From Daejeonella rubra (lineage in GTDB: Bacteria > Bacteroidota > Bacteroidia > Sphingobacteriales > Sphingobacteriaceae), in assembly GCF_900103545.1 (NCBI RefSeq), contig NZ_FNHH01000013.1, forward strand, positions 1 to 64,000: a stretch of 64,000 nt of DNA. The letters are read 5' to 3'. Made by a program: the position numbers and the translations under genes. Every line of letters begins with the position of its first letter. The stretch's first letter is position 1. Below are positions 9,284 through 18,913 of this stretch, in pieces. The notes beneath the pieces were generated by a model. It searched no databases and was not told the DNA's origin. It was given only the letters and a program-made list of their open reading frames with translations.

Positions 9284-12200
9284 TTACTTCCAATTTATCG
9301 TGCCATCCAAGTTAACTTTAAAATCATATTCCTCTACGTAAAAGTCATATTTTGCATAACCGAATCGTAATGTTGGTTTAGGTATTTCAAAGTCAACTTC
9401 AGATTCTGAATATTCTTCTTCAATTTTACTTCTTGCTTCTAAATGGTATTTAAAATTTAGACGGCCATCTTTTTCAAAGTTAGTATAGACATAAAGTCTT
9501 TTTGTCAATTCATTATTTGATATTTTCTTTAAATCATCATCCTTATCTCTTTTAAAAATTATTTTCATTCCATTTTCTAATACGTAGGTAAGTGTAAGAT
9601 CCAATTGTTTTTTTCCTTTTGTAATAATAATTGATGGTTCAAATAGATCTTTGCCACTTTTTATACTGTTTGTAGACAGTACTTGTGCTGTTTCTAAAAG
9701 GTTTCTAAAGTCAAAATCTTTTTTATCATCTCCAATATATATTGCAAAATAACTATTTGTGGCATTGCTTGCATAATAGTTTTGCTTATAAGCTATTTTT
9801 GAAAGATTAGTTTGTTTTTTAATAATTAAAGGCTCTGAAACACTTGCCCAAACGCGAATGTGTCTTATCTTATTAACTTTATTACCCTTCTTATCAAACA
9901 TATAGATTCCTTGCTCGAAAGCATCCTTTAAGTCACCTGCTTTTTCTACCTGCTTTCTTATCTGTGCTTTTAAGCCTTCGTCAACTATCTGCTTTTCTAT
10001 TTCTTCTATTGTTTTAAATCCTGGAGTATTGCTGTCTTTTTTGTATTGAAATGGAACTCTAATTACATATTTAATTTTCTCGTCCAGAATAAAACTTCCT
10101 TTATCGTCTTTCAAAATAGTTCCTTTTTCATCTCTTTTTGCGGGCTTAATAGCGCCATAAAAAGTTTCTTGATGCAGTTGACCCCTGATACTATCTCCAG
10201 TTGCCCACATTGGTTGATTTGTTCCATCAATAAATTGTTCTTTTCCCCTTTTCCTGATTTTTCTCTTCGCTGGTGTTAATGCTTGACCGTTGGTAATGTT
10301 ATTTATGAGTACTGAATCATCAATACCCCAAACAAACTCTCTTTTAAATCCTTTGTAGGGTTCTGTTTCAGTAAAAGGTTTTTTATTCTCTTTACATTCA
10401 TAATATTTCTCCAAGACTGCATCACGTTTGGCAGCAATTGGAATTAAGGTTAGAACGGCTGCGTCTTTGGCATGGTGAGAATGTTTGCTCCTATCTTTCT
10501 TTTCATCAGGTACCTGTAGTTGATATATCTTTCTGAAGGCTGCCGTTACACTACCTTTTTGCACATCTACCTTTTCAAAAAAAGTTTTGAGGTAATGAAA
10601 GGCATATTTCGATATTAGCTGAGAATCTATCAGCTGGCTATTTTTGAAGCCGCTGGTAATTTCTACTAAAGTAAAGCGATCCACTTTGTTTTTCCAATAA
10701 TCTAATTCCATTTGCCATAGGTGACGTTGGCGGATTGCATCATCTTTCCACTGTTTTTCAGATGCAGTCTTAGATTTAGTTTTCCAAAAATCAATTTGTT
10801 GTTTAATACGTTCTACTTTTTCTTTCCATTTTTCAATTCGTGGTAGAATTTCATCGTAACAATTTAACGTAAATGGGATTTGATTCTTTTTTACAGTGCG
10901 ATTAAAATCGGCATAGCAAACGGTCATATTCGCTAAAGAGTTATCGAATGATTTACTTCTTGGTAATGTGTGTTCAAAGTCAATTACATTTTCATTAAAT
11001 AGGTCTGAAATACTAATTATTTTGCCAGTATATATACATTGGCATCCTTGTTCCTTCCAAAGTCTGTATTTGTCAATCAACAATTTTTGCGTCGAAATTT
11101 GTTTATAAGATGATTTGATATTTTCTGACCATTTTATTCCCTTAACTTCTTTTTTTGCATCGGCAATTGCAGGCACAGTTTCTTCGTCGTTCTGTTCGTA
11201 CCAGAGACGCATCTTATCTATGTCATTCTCATTTTTGCTATTAGCAGATATTTCCGGAATAGCATTTATAAGTTCTTCAATAGCCAATGCAAATTCTTGA
11301 TTTTCAGCTTCACGTTGTCTCTGCCATGCTTCGATCGCCCACCGTTTGTTCGAGTCGTTTAATTCTCTAGCAACCTCTACTACAATCCGAGTATCACTAT
11401 CTATTTGATCGGTTTCAATCATATAGTTCATCAATTTGCGTAATTCATGCAGTGTACGCATTGCCATTGGATTTTTAAAAGAGCCCGTTTTAGGACTTCC
11501 CAATTTTAAAATGCCATTCTCGTCTGGTTTCGCAGGGGGGTAAATATTTATTTCGGAAGGATGGTAAATTTTTTTTAGTTGCCCATCATTTACGTCAAAA
11601 TGTACTTGAAGAAATTCAACTACTGTATCAATCAACTTCGGTAGCCGGTAGTAACCTGAATCAGTTTTATAGTAAAAATGATTGTCTGATATTATTTCGA
11701 AGTGCCTTTCACCTTTAATATCCTTTCTTGTTAAGCCGGATGTTTTAAAATATGCTTGGTAACACCTAGTAACAGTATTTACAATTTGCTCTTTATCTGC
11801 ATCATTTTTTTCCTTCCATTTTTTTGATCCAAAAGTATCTTCAATTGCATTAAAAATATCTTGCTTATCTGAACTATTGAGTTGATAAGAACTGTCTTTA
11901 AAGCCAGATTTTTGATCCTGATTTTTATGTTGTGAAACAAGGTTATTTACAATATTCAAGATTGTTTTCTGTCGCCTGTTTTCATTAATTAAATCACTAA
12001 TGTTCTCTAAAAATAATTGTTCGTTTTTGGTCCATAACTCATTACTAATTATAGACGGAATATTTGCTAATAGTACAGCTTCAGTATAAATTAGTCCTTT
12101 CTTTAGAAAATTATTAATTTTATTAATCGCATTAATGCTTAACATTCCATATCCAACGGGCATAGCATTCCATGCAATTACAAATTGTTTTGTTTGTACA

Positions 12201-13561
12201 TCGTTCAGATTAAGTTTTTCTGTCGCAAATGCTGAAACAAATTCTTGATCTTCATAACTGAACAATACATGCCATATATCTTCAATATCGTAGTAAGACT
12301 TATTTGATTTTAGTGCTTTTTGTTTGGGGATTTGTATATGCATGTAATCCTCACCAAAAATCTCTTTAAGTCTTGCAGAAACAGGACAGCCTGTGACAGT
12401 GGTCTTAGGTTTGTAATTCAGTTCCCAATTATTTCCTTTAGTTATGATAAACTCAGCAATTTCCGCAAACGGAAAATAGCTTTTTGATTTCCTAAAAAAC
12501 TTGTTTATATATATATCCTTTTTTAAATCAATTGGTAATGGTTGCCAATAGGCAGCTTTATCTTCAAGGGGTTTGTATTTAATATTGTTCAAAAAAGACC
12601 ATGCTCTAAATGTTTCAAAATTGGGGTGGCTTACAGGAGCTCTATATTTACCAAGCTCTAAGGTGCATTTACCTATTAATCCTTTTTGCGAACGCAATGG
12701 ACGCTTATAAAAGATACTGCCGTCATTTTTGTTTTTACCACTTTCTACCAACTTCATAAAGAGTTTATGATTTAAGTCTAGGTCTTGAAAATTAAAGATG
12801 TATTTAATTTCATCTTTATAATTTTCTCTTATTGCATATTGTGCAATACTTTCCCTTATCCTAACATTGTCGTTTTCTAGCAAAGCAAATAAATATCCTA
12901 TGGTACTCGCTTGGGAATATTGTTTAAAAAGTTCACTAATTACTTTATTTTTCTTTTTTTCAGAATATTGCAAATCCACTACTTCGTTTTCGTCATCCTC
13001 TCTTTCCTTAACATCATCGGCCCCTTTACGACTACTTTTAAAACCTCTGCGCTGAGCTATATGGTATAATGCCCTGCCTAGCTTAAACCTATTTTCTTCT
13101 TTGTTAAAGTCAAGTTTTACTTCAGCCAATTCCTTGCGTAACTGGTAAGGACTTGAATATTCTGGTTTACCACAATTATTGAAGTCCAATTTTATCCAAG
13201 CATCAAATACGAGGTTATCGATAGGATAAACTCTTCCTCCATTATTGTTATTGAGTGCTTCTTCTTTACTGTAATGTCGCCATTTATTTAGGTCTTCCAT
13301 ACTCAAAGGGCAGTACCCTTCATTTATTAAATTTTCAAGCGTAGCCCACAACCTATATTTCCTTGATTGGTACAATCTGCGCATTGAACGTTTTTTTGTA
13401 CGTTCAGCAGCATACGAGTATTCCCCAGTTTTTCCTAAGCCTACACCTTTATTAAAAGTCAATACACCAAATTTTTCAATTTGATTTTCGGTGAGATCAG
13501 GGTTTCTTAAGGCCCATCCTATTGAATTTGTACCTAGGTCGAGAGCGAAAATTTTTTTCAT
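9284..13561 (-). CDS. cas9: CRISPR-associated endonuclease Cas9 (type II-C)
   Basis: 1425-residue RNA-guided DNA nuclease, in the size range of the large Bacteroidota II-C Cas9 proteins. All nuclease motifs are intact. RuvC-I is IFALDLGTNSIGWAL with D8. An Arg-rich bridge helix follows near 55-75 (AERTKKRSMRRLYQSRKYR). RuvC-II is TRIVVEVARELN with E729. The HNH motif is VIDFEHTLPRSKSFDN with H864, followed by NRTVKKN. RuvC-III is HSHHAKDAAVL with H1030 and D1033. No Csn2 or Cas4 is present, which together with cas1-cas2 defines subtype II-C. The gene is read divergently from the tracrRNA, whose promoter box lies only 20 bp from the Cas9 start codon. Confidence 0.98.
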   Translation of the reverse strand: MKKIFALDLGTNSIGWALRNPDLTENQIEKFGVLTFNKGVGLGKTGEYSYAAERTKKRSMRRLYQSRKYRLWATLENLINEGYCPLSMEDLNKWRHYSKEEALNNNNGGRVYPIDNLVFDAWIKLDFNNCGKPEYSSPYQLRKELAEVKLDFNKEENRFKLGRALYHIAQRRGFKSSRKGADDVKEREDDENEVVDLQYSEKKKNKVISELFKQYSQASTIGYLFALLENDNVRIRESIAQYAIRENYKDEIKYIFNFQDLDLNHKLFMKLVESGKNKNDGSIFYKRPLRSQKGLIGKCTLELGKYRAPVSHPNFETFRAWSFLNNIKYKPLEDKAAYWQPLPIDLKKDIYINKFFRKSKSYFPFAEIAEFIITKGNNWELNYKPKTTVTGCPVSARLKEIFGEDYMHIQIPKQKALKSNKSYYDIEDIWHVLFSYEDQEFVSAFATEKLNLNDVQTKQFVIAWNAMPVGYGMLSINAINKINNFLKKGLIYTEAVLLANIPSIISNELWTKNEQLFLENISDLINENRRQKTILNIVNNLVSQHKNQDQKSGFKDSSYQLNSSDKQDIFNAIEDTFGSKKWKEKNDADKEQIVNTVTRCYQAYFKTSGLTRKDIKGERHFEIISDNHFYYKTDSGYYRLPKLIDTVVEFLQVHFDVNDGQLKKIYHPSEINIYPPAKPDENGILKLGSPKTGSFKNPMAMRTLHELRKLMNYMIETDQIDSDTRIVVEVARELNDSNKRWAIEAWQRQREAENQEFALAIEELINAIPEISANSKNENDIDKMRLWYEQNDEETVPAIADAKKEVKGIKWSENIKSSYKQISTQKLLIDKYRLWKEQGCQCIYTGKIISISDLFNENVIDFEHTLPRSKSFDNSLANMTVCYADFNRTVKKNQIPFTLNCYDEILPRIEKWKEKVERIKQQIDFWKTKSKTASEKQWKDDAIRQRHLWQMELDYWKNKVDRFTLVEITSGFKNSQLIDSQLISKYAFHYLKTFFEKVDVQKGSVTAAFRKIYQLQVPDEKKDRSKHSHHAKDAAVLTLIPIAAKRDAVLEKYYECKENKKPFTETEPYKGFKREFVWGIDDSVLINNITNGQALTPAKRKIRKRGKEQFIDGTNQPMWATGDSIRGQLHQETFYGAIKPAKRDEKGTILKDDKGSFILDEKIKYVIRVPFQYKKDSNTPGFKTIEEIEKQIVDEGLKAQIRKQVEKAGDLKDAFEQGIYMFDKKGNKVNKIRHIRVWASVSEPLIIKKQTNLSKIAYKQNYYASNATNSYFAIYIGDDKKDFDFRNLLETAQVLSTNSIKSGKDLFEPSIIITKGKKQLDLTLTYVLENGMKIIFKRDKDDDLKKISNNELTKRLYVYTNFEKDGRLNFKYHLEARSKIEEEYSESEVDFEIPKPTLRFGYAKYDFYVEEYDFKVNLDGTINWK

Positions 13562-13581
13562 ATTTTTTTTAAATTAATAAC

Positions 13582-13589
13582 TATCTTTG
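13582..13589 (+). promoter_or_regulatory. Bacteroidota -7 promoter box of the tracrRNA
   Basis: TATCTTTG matches the TAnnTTTG -7 consensus exactly and lies just upstream of the anti-repeat. No good -33 TTG/TTTG box is visible at the usual distance. Transcription would start near 13593-13597. Confidence 0.65.
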
Positions 13590-13591
13590 AG

Positions 13592-13656
13592 TTGCAAATC
13601 ACAATAAGGCTATAAGCCGAAGATTTTCTTGGCCCTGCTTCGGTGGGGCTTTTTTG
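13592..13656 (+). ncRNA. tracrRNA
   Basis: GCAAATCACAA at 13594-13604 is perfectly complementary to the first part of the CRISPR repeat (TTGTGATTTGC). It is followed by a small hairpin (GGCTATAAGCC, 13609-13619) and by a strong intrinsic terminator (GCCCTGC, TTCG loop, GTGGGGC, then a T run from 13650). This is the usual build of a tracrRNA: anti-repeat, nexus-like hairpin, terminator hairpin. The anti-repeat pairing is short (11-12 bp). The 5' end is inferred from the promoter box; longer forms are possible. Confidence 0.85.
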
Positions 13657-13842
13657 TAGTTAAGATGAATTCAGCAGGCGTTAATTTGACTTATTTATAA
13701 AACCTTAAAATACTAATTGAAATAGCAATTAATTATATTTTTAATTAAGATTGTCGTTAACGTATTTCAACTAATTTAATATTTTTAATAAATAATCAAG
13801 GATTTTTCAATAGTAATTATTCCGTTGTGAAAACATTAAGTT

Positions 13843-13872
13843 GCCCTCGACTTTAACGGGGGCATTTTTTTT
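13843..13872 (+). terminator. Orphan rightward intrinsic terminator
   Basis: Stem GCCCTCG (13843-13849) with CGGGGGC (13857-13863), 7-nt loop and eight T residues. No plus-strand gene ends here, and the tracrRNA already has its own terminator at about 13632-13656. It may end a small RNA from 13660-13840 or serve as a second tracrRNA terminator. The rest of 13660-13840 is very A/T rich and I see no coding sequence in it. Confidence 0.6.
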
Positions 13873-13873
13873 G

Positions 13874-13900
13874 AAAAAAAAATACAGTTGAAAAACTGTA
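13874..13900 (-). terminator. Terminator of the beta-lactamase-like gene
   Basis: Read on the minus strand, a perfect 7-bp stem (TACAGTT / AACTGTA at 13883-13900) is followed by a long T run (A run 13874-13882 on the plus strand). It lies 50 bp past the stop codon of the serine hydrolase gene. Confidence 0.7.
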
Positions 13901-13950
13901 ATTTTGATCAATTAGAATTAAGAAATTTTATAGAATTCCTATCCATCTCT

Positions 13951-14868
13951 TCAATCCCCATACCTCTCCAACCCCATCGCAGGCTTCCACCCGGATTTAG
14001 GTTCATAATAGTTCCATAACAATTTAGAAAGGTTTCTGATTAGCCGGTAACCTTCATTATCCGGAGTCCAGCTTTCATCCTCCTGGTTTTTGGTGGCGAT
14101 GCAGAATACATAATCGCCATGCGGGGCGTTGACCAGTACTACCTCTGATCTGGCACGGTTTACAGCGCCTTGTTTAGATGCCGCCTGTATATAGGGTGGA
14201 ATCTCTGAAAGGGCCTCAGCATCCCAATAGATCCTGATCATGTTGCGATACATACGCTCGCTCGCTGCAGGGCTAACTGCCTGCCCTTCCCTGATCTTTT
14301 TTACTAATAAAGCCATTTCTCTGGGAGTGGTTTGTCCCCAGCCATAAAGCTTCTGGTATGCTTGTCGTCCGGCGGTTCTCGAATTCAGGCGGGTATGTTC
14401 AAAACCGTTTTCAGCCAGCCATTTATTGATATGCTCAGAACCAACTAGTTTTTGCAGCCATAAACTTGCAGTATTATCACTCGTAGTGATGCTGAGCATC
14501 TGAACCTTGCTCAACTGTATCTTTTCACCATCCTTGAATGAACCCAGAATATCTTCTCCAGCATAGAGTAAACTATCGCGATAAGTAAGGCTCTGATGAT
14601 AGCTTAATTCTTTCTTTTCAATTTTATCAAATACCCCGCACATAATGGGAACTTTTATCATGCTTGCCGTTGGAAAAATGGTGTCTGCATTGATGGCCGC
14701 AACTCTGCCGGTTCTTAGGTTTTGCACGTAAATTCCGGCATCGCCCTTGAAATCCTTTACGAGCTTATGCAATTCTTTTGTTAGTCTTTTGTCCGTTCTG
14801 GTTTGAGAGCCAGCTGTATAAACCAGACATAAAAGTGTAACAAAAAGTACGATCGATTTTCTTATCAT
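13951..14868 (-). CDS. Class A beta-lactamase-like serine hydrolase
   Basis: 305-residue exported protein with an N-terminal signal peptide (MIRKSIVLFVTLLCLVYTAG). The class A fold motifs are present: SMIK with S69 and K72, SDN at 130-132, and KQG at 232-234 in place of the usual KTG. The omega-loop Glu (ExxLN) of true class A beta-lactamases is not evident; the equivalent region reads HTRLNSRTAGRQ. Efficient penicillin hydrolysis is therefore uncertain, and a D,D-peptidase-like or slow hydrolase role is possible. It is divergent from lpxK and ends at its own terminator. Confidence 0.85.
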   Translation of the reverse strand: MIRKSIVLFVTLLCLVYTAGSQTRTDKRLTKELHKLVKDFKGDAGIYVQNLRTGRVAAINADTIFPTASMIKVPIMCGVFDKIEKKELSYHQSLTYRDSLLYAGEDILGSFKDGEKIQLSKVQMLSITTSDNTASLWLQKLVGSEHINKWLAENGFEHTRLNSRTAGRQAYQKLYGWGQTTPREMALLVKKIREGQAVSPAASERMYRNMIRIYWDAEALSEIPPYIQAASKQGAVNRARSEVVLVNAPHGDYVFCIATKNQEDESWTPDNEGYRLIRNLSKLLWNYYEPKSGWKPAMGLERYGD

Positions 14869-14923
14869 AATGATTAATTCAATTAATCAAACATCAATAA
14901 ATATAAGCTTGAAATCAAATATG

Positions 14924-14931
14924 TATTTTTG
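14924..14931 (+). promoter_or_regulatory. -7 promoter box of lpxK
   Basis: TATTTTTG matches TAnnTTTG and sits 15 bp before the ATG at 14947. It supports that ATG as the start, because the TTG at 14929 would lie inside the promoter box. Confidence 0.6.
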
Positions 14932-14946
14932 TCAAAACCTGAATTC

Positions 14947-16020
14947 ATGAAATTTCTTCGTTTGCTCTTGTTTCCATTTTCAATCCTTTATGGTATTGGG
15001 GTTTTACTTCGAAATCTGGCATATGATTATGGGATATATAAGTCCAGGAAATTTCAATTGCCAGTTATTTCTGTAGGTAATTTAGCCGTTGGAGGTTCGG
15101 GTAAAAGTCCTATGACTGAATATCTCATACGCATATTGAAGTGGGATTTTACACTTGCAGTGGTTAGCAGGGGCTATGGAAGGAAGACAACCGGATTCCG
15201 CTTTGTTGATATAAGAGATTCTTTTGAAGATACAGGAGATGAGCCACTTCAGATCAAACGAAAATTTGAGGGTATAACTGTAGCAGTTTGTGAGGACAGG
15301 GTGGATGCGATCGAATACATAGCATGGGAAAATGAAGTGATCATTCTGGATGATGCTTTTCAGCATAGGGCAGTAAAGCCCGGTTTAAATATTCTGCTCT
15401 TTGAATATTCCTCTTTTCAGAGCTTTCAATTATTATTGCCTGCCGGAGATCTGAGGGAACCCATGTCAGCAAAGAAAAGGGCTGAGGTGATTGTGGTTAC
15501 TAAGTGTCCGCAGGGCATAGATGAATCCCAAAAACAGGTAATTGCTAAAAAATTAGATCTGAGACCAGAACAACATCTGTTTTTTTCATTTTTGAAGTAT
15601 GGAACTTTGAAGTCTCTGTATGACGACAGGCTTTCAAGGCCACTTAGTTCATTGAATAATTCAGAGAAGATCATTTTGCTGTCCGGAATTGCTAATCCCA
15701 TTCCATTACTCAATGAGCTGAATAGTTTTAATGCTGAGGTGACTCACCATGAGTATCCCGATCATCATGATTTTACCGGGAAAAATATTGCTAAACTTGT
15801 ACGGGCATTTAACAAGCTTGAAGCCGGAGAAAATGTGATCATAACAACCGAAAAAGACGCCCAGAGATTAAGCTCAAAAGAGTTTCAAAAACAATTGTCA
15901 GGTATTCCTGTTTTTTACCTTCCTGTCGAAGCGGATTTTAATGAACCGGAAAAAACTTCCTTTAATAATTTAATAATAGAATATGCATCAAAACCTGCAG
16001 TTAACAAAGGATTATATTAA
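14947..16020 (+). CDS. lpxK: Tetraacyldisaccharide 4'-kinase LpxK
   Basis: Phosphorylates the 4' position of the tetraacyldisaccharide 1-phosphate, making lipid IVA in lipid A synthesis at the inner face of the cytoplasmic membrane. The 357-residue product starts with a membrane-anchoring helix (MKFLRLLLFPFSILYGIGVLL), followed by the P-loop VGNLAVGGSGKSP (about 43-55) and the family pattern ILDDAFQHR. I chose the ATG at 14947 over an in-frame TTG at 14929, which overlaps the promoter box. The 3' end overlaps the purine nucleoside phosphorylase gene by 38 bp, indicating an operon. Confidence 0.93.
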   Translation: MKFLRLLLFPFSILYGIGVLLRNLAYDYGIYKSRKFQLPVISVGNLAVGGSGKSPMTEYLIRILKWDFTLAVVSRGYGRKTTGFRFVDIRDSFEDTGDEPLQIKRKFEGITVAVCEDRVDAIEYIAWENEVIILDDAFQHRAVKPGLNILLFEYSSFQSFQLLLPAGDLREPMSAKKRAEVIVVTKCPQGIDESQKQVIAKKLDLRPEQHLFFSFLKYGTLKSLYDDRLSRPLSSLNNSEKIILLSGIANPIPLLNELNSFNAEVTHHEYPDHHDFTGKNIAKLVRAFNKLEAGENVIITTEKDAQRLSSKEFQKQLSGIPVFYLPVEADFNEPEKTSFNNLIIEYASKPAVNKGLY

Positions 16021-16798
16021 ACGTAAAATCGGCGATTTTGAGCCGGAAATAGGAATTATTTTAGGTACAGGCTTAGGCGGACTGGTAGAAGATATTGAGA
16101 TTCTGCATAAATTGATGTATTCCAATATTCCAAATTTTCCAATATCTACCCTTGAGTTTCATTCCGGAAAATTAATATTTGGAATCCTTAGCGGTAAGAG
16201 GGTAGTTGCCATGCAGGGCCGCTTACATTATTATGAGGGCTATGATATGAAGCAGATCACCTTTCCTGTGAGGGTAATGAAACTGCTTGGAATCCAGAAA
16301 TTATTTGTTTCCAATGCAAGCGGTGCATTAAATCCGGCTTACAAAAAAGGAGATCTGATGATCATAGATGACCATATCAATATGCAAACTGACAATCCTT
16401 TGCGCGGACGTAATTCAGATGAATTGGGACCGCGATTCCCTGATATGAGTGAGCCTTATAATAGGGAGATGATCGCCAGAGGTATGGGAATAGCAAAGAA
16501 AAACAATATTACCTGTCATCAGGGAGTTTATGTGTCTGTGAATGGCCCTAATCTTGAAACCAGAGCGGAATACCGGTTTTTGCGTAATATTGGTGCCGAT
16601 GCTGTTGGAATGAGTACGGTACCTGAGGTAATTGTTGCTAATCATATGTCATTACCTGTTTTTGCGATTTCGGTTCTTACGGATGAAGGTTTTCCGGATA
16701 CCCTACAGGCTGTTTCACTCGAAGAGATAATCAAAACTGCTGTAGAGGCAGAGCCAAAAATGACAAAGATTTTAAAAGATCTTATCCTGGAACTTTAA
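15983..16798 (+). CDS. punA: Purine nucleoside phosphorylase
   Basis: 271-residue family 2 (trimeric, PNP/MTAP) purine nucleoside phosphorylase, cleaving purine nucleosides with phosphate to base and ribose 1-phosphate in the cytosol. Signature stretches are IGIILGTGLGGLVE near the N-terminus (phosphate loop), FHSGKLIFG, QGRLHYYEGY, FVSNASGALNP and GPNLETRAEYR...GADAVGMSTVPE. Its start lies within the end of lpxK, and its stop overlaps the next start (TAATG at 16796-16800), so the three genes form one transcription unit. Confidence 0.93.
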   Translation: MHQNLQLTKDYIKRKIGDFEPEIGIILGTGLGGLVEDIEILHKLMYSNIPNFPISTLEFHSGKLIFGILSGKRVVAMQGRLHYYEGYDMKQITFPVRVMKLLGIQKLFVSNASGALNPAYKKGDLMIIDDHINMQTDNPLRGRNSDELGPRFPDMSEPYNREMIARGMGIAKKNNITCHQGVYVSVNGPNLETRAEYRFLRNIGADAVGMSTVPEVIVANHMSLPVFAISVLTDEGFPDTLQAVSLEEIIKTAVEAEPKMTKILKDLILEL

Positions 16799-18810
16799 TG
16801 ATCAAACGCTTAGTATTCGGGTCTTTTTTATTGCTGTATATCTTCAGCTCTGATGCTTTTGCTCAGCGGACTATCCGTGCAGAAGGTGGCGGCGGAGCAG
16901 GTATGCGATCAGGTTCAGGCAGAGATTCAGGAACGGGTACGCAGGATGGTCAGGAAATGAAGGAAGATTCAATTATTTATACCTCTAAATATATCAGGTA
17001 TACTAATCTAAAAATATTAAAGGATGGAACTCAAACCCGTCCGATAGATACCACACTCACTAATTTTCAGAATTATAGTCCCATTTATAGATTTGACAAG
17101 CCTACTGTCGGACTGGGAAGTGCAGGACTTGCCTACAGGGAATTGCTTTTCAATCCTACTAAGACCATTGGATTTGATGCCGGTTTTCATTCGCTGGATG
17201 CCTATCGTCTAACCCAGGACTCAATGAAGTTTTTCAGGGCAAGAACACCATATACAGAGCTTTATTATGTCAATGGCCGGACTCAGGAGCAAACATTCAA
17301 AGTTATTCATTCCCAAAATATTAAGCGCAATCTCAACGTAGGTGCAATGTATAACCGTTTGGGTGCGGAAGGTTTATACGTAAATCAGAAGGCCGATCAT
17401 CTGAATGCAGCTTTGTTCGCCTGGTATGAATCGCCAAATAAGCGTTATAATATCATTGGGGATGTGATCTTTAATACAATAAAGGCCGGAGAAAATGGTT
17501 CAACAACCAATGATACTATTTTTAAAAGTGATCCGATTGATAAAATTGCAGTACCTGTTCGTTTAAAGGCCACTGGAACAGATCGTCCTATGCAGATCTG
17601 GCGACAAACACAGTTCTTCTTTAAACAATTCTATTATATTGGAAGAATAGACAGTCTGCCTGATACGGAAGCTGCCGAGAAAATATTACCTACCCAGCGT
17701 TTTTCGCATGCCTTAACCTATACCAAAGATCGCTTTAAATTCTATCGGAATGAGGAGGATGTTTTTGGCGCATTTCCGATACTCCCTTCCCAATCATTTA
17801 CTGAAACCAATGATTCTACAAAGGTGTCGAATCTAAGGAATGAATTTAATTATAGTTTTTACCTGAGAGGAAAGGCACTTAGTTTTATAAAAAATGAGTT
17901 AAAGCTTGATCTGGGATTACAAAATGATATTTACCGGTACGAACAGCTTGATTACAGATCGAATTTTTCAAATACCAGCTTAAAGGCCGGCCTCGCATAC
18001 AGGTTCAGCGATAAGGTAAGTATTGAAGCAGACCTGAACCAGGTCGCACAGGGAAAGCATGCAGGCGATTTTCTGTATGAAGCCAATACGAGCTTTTTAT
18101 TGAGTAAATCTGTCGGGAGGATAATACTTGGTGCCTATGTTCAGAATAAGTCGCCTGAACAGATGTATGAACGGGTAAACTACCAATATCATAGCTGGGA
18201 CAAGAGTTTCGACAGGACAAAAGTGAGTAATCTTTCCTTTTTATACGAAAATCTAAAATATAAACTGGCTGCAAAAGCCGAATATTTCCTGATGAATAAT
18301 TACTTGTATTTCAAGGAAACAACCAGTGCAAAGCAGATTCTGCCTGAACAAACCGGTACCAATATCAATTTGATTAAGATCACCCTTTCCAAAGATTTCA
18401 GGATGGGCAAGTTTAATCTCAATAATTATATTGTCTACCAAAAAACTGATTTTCAGGATATTTTAAGAACTCCGGAGATATATTCTTACAATAGCTTTTT
18501 TTACGCCACTAAGTTTTTCAAAGTATTATCAACAAACATAGGTTTTGATGTGCGATTTAATACACCATTTAAAGCGCCTGCTTATGCGATCAATGTAAGC
18601 CAGTTCTATAATGATAATGCATCACTTGAATACTCAACTTATCCGGTTGTAGATGTATTTGTTAGAGCGACATTAAAACGCTCCAATCTGTTTATAAAGT
18701 ACGATTATGTCAATCAGGGGATGCTTTCGAACGGTTATTATACTGTCAGGGGATATCCGATGCAGGATAAATTATTGAAGTTCGGGGTAAGCTGGAAGTT
18801 TTATAATTAG
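16798..18810 (+). CDS. Putative outer-membrane porin (Porin_10-like)
   Basis: 670 residues with a signal peptide ending FSSDAFAQ, a Gly/Ser-rich linker (GGGGAGMRSGSGRDSG), then alternating aromatic/polar strands to a C-terminal FGVSWKFYN, as expected for a beta-barrel protein. Length and composition fit the Bacteroidota putative-porin family often found after purine nucleoside phosphorylase genes. It overlaps the upstream gene by 1 bp. The transported substrate is unknown. Confidence 0.8.
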   Translation: MIKRLVFGSFLLLYIFSSDAFAQRTIRAEGGGGAGMRSGSGRDSGTGTQDGQEMKEDSIIYTSKYIRYTNLKILKDGTQTRPIDTTLTNFQNYSPIYRFDKPTVGLGSAGLAYRELLFNPTKTIGFDAGFHSLDAYRLTQDSMKFFRARTPYTELYYVNGRTQEQTFKVIHSQNIKRNLNVGAMYNRLGAEGLYVNQKADHLNAALFAWYESPNKRYNIIGDVIFNTIKAGENGSTTNDTIFKSDPIDKIAVPVRLKATGTDRPMQIWRQTQFFFKQFYYIGRIDSLPDTEAAEKILPTQRFSHALTYTKDRFKFYRNEEDVFGAFPILPSQSFTETNDSTKVSNLRNEFNYSFYLRGKALSFIKNELKLDLGLQNDIYRYEQLDYRSNFSNTSLKAGLAYRFSDKVSIEADLNQVAQGKHAGDFLYEANTSFLLSKSVGRIILGAYVQNKSPEQMYERVNYQYHSWDKSFDRTKVSNLSFLYENLKYKLAAKAEYFLMNNYLYFKETTSAKQILPEQTGTNINLIKITLSKDFRMGKFNLNNYIVYQKTDFQDILRTPEIYSYNSFFYATKFFKVLSTNIGFDVRFNTPFKAPAYAINVSQFYNDNASLEYSTYPVVDVFVRATLKRSNLFIKYDYVNQGMLSNGYYTVRGYPMQDKLLKFGVSWKFYN

Positions 18811-18913
18811 TTGTTACATGATGTCTGAGGTATGAGGTCAGAAAAGTTACTGCTAATTTTAGATTAGCACTTCATTGTCCTGGTTCCTGGTTCCATTTGT
18901 CTGTTATCTGTAA
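18811..18913. repeat. Intergenic 7-nt periodic repeat words
   Basis: This spacer between convergent genes contains runs of degenerate heptamers, e.g. CTGGTTC-CTGGTTC, then CATTTGT-CTGTTAT-CTGTAAT, and GTCTGAG-GTATGAG-GTCAGAA. The same words recur at 38904-39300. See findings. Confidence 0.6.

Noticed and set aside
14929..14946. TTG start for LpxK, 18 bp upstream of the chosen ATG.
   Set aside because: It falls inside the -7 promoter box; the ATG at 14947 starts the normal LpxK N-terminus.
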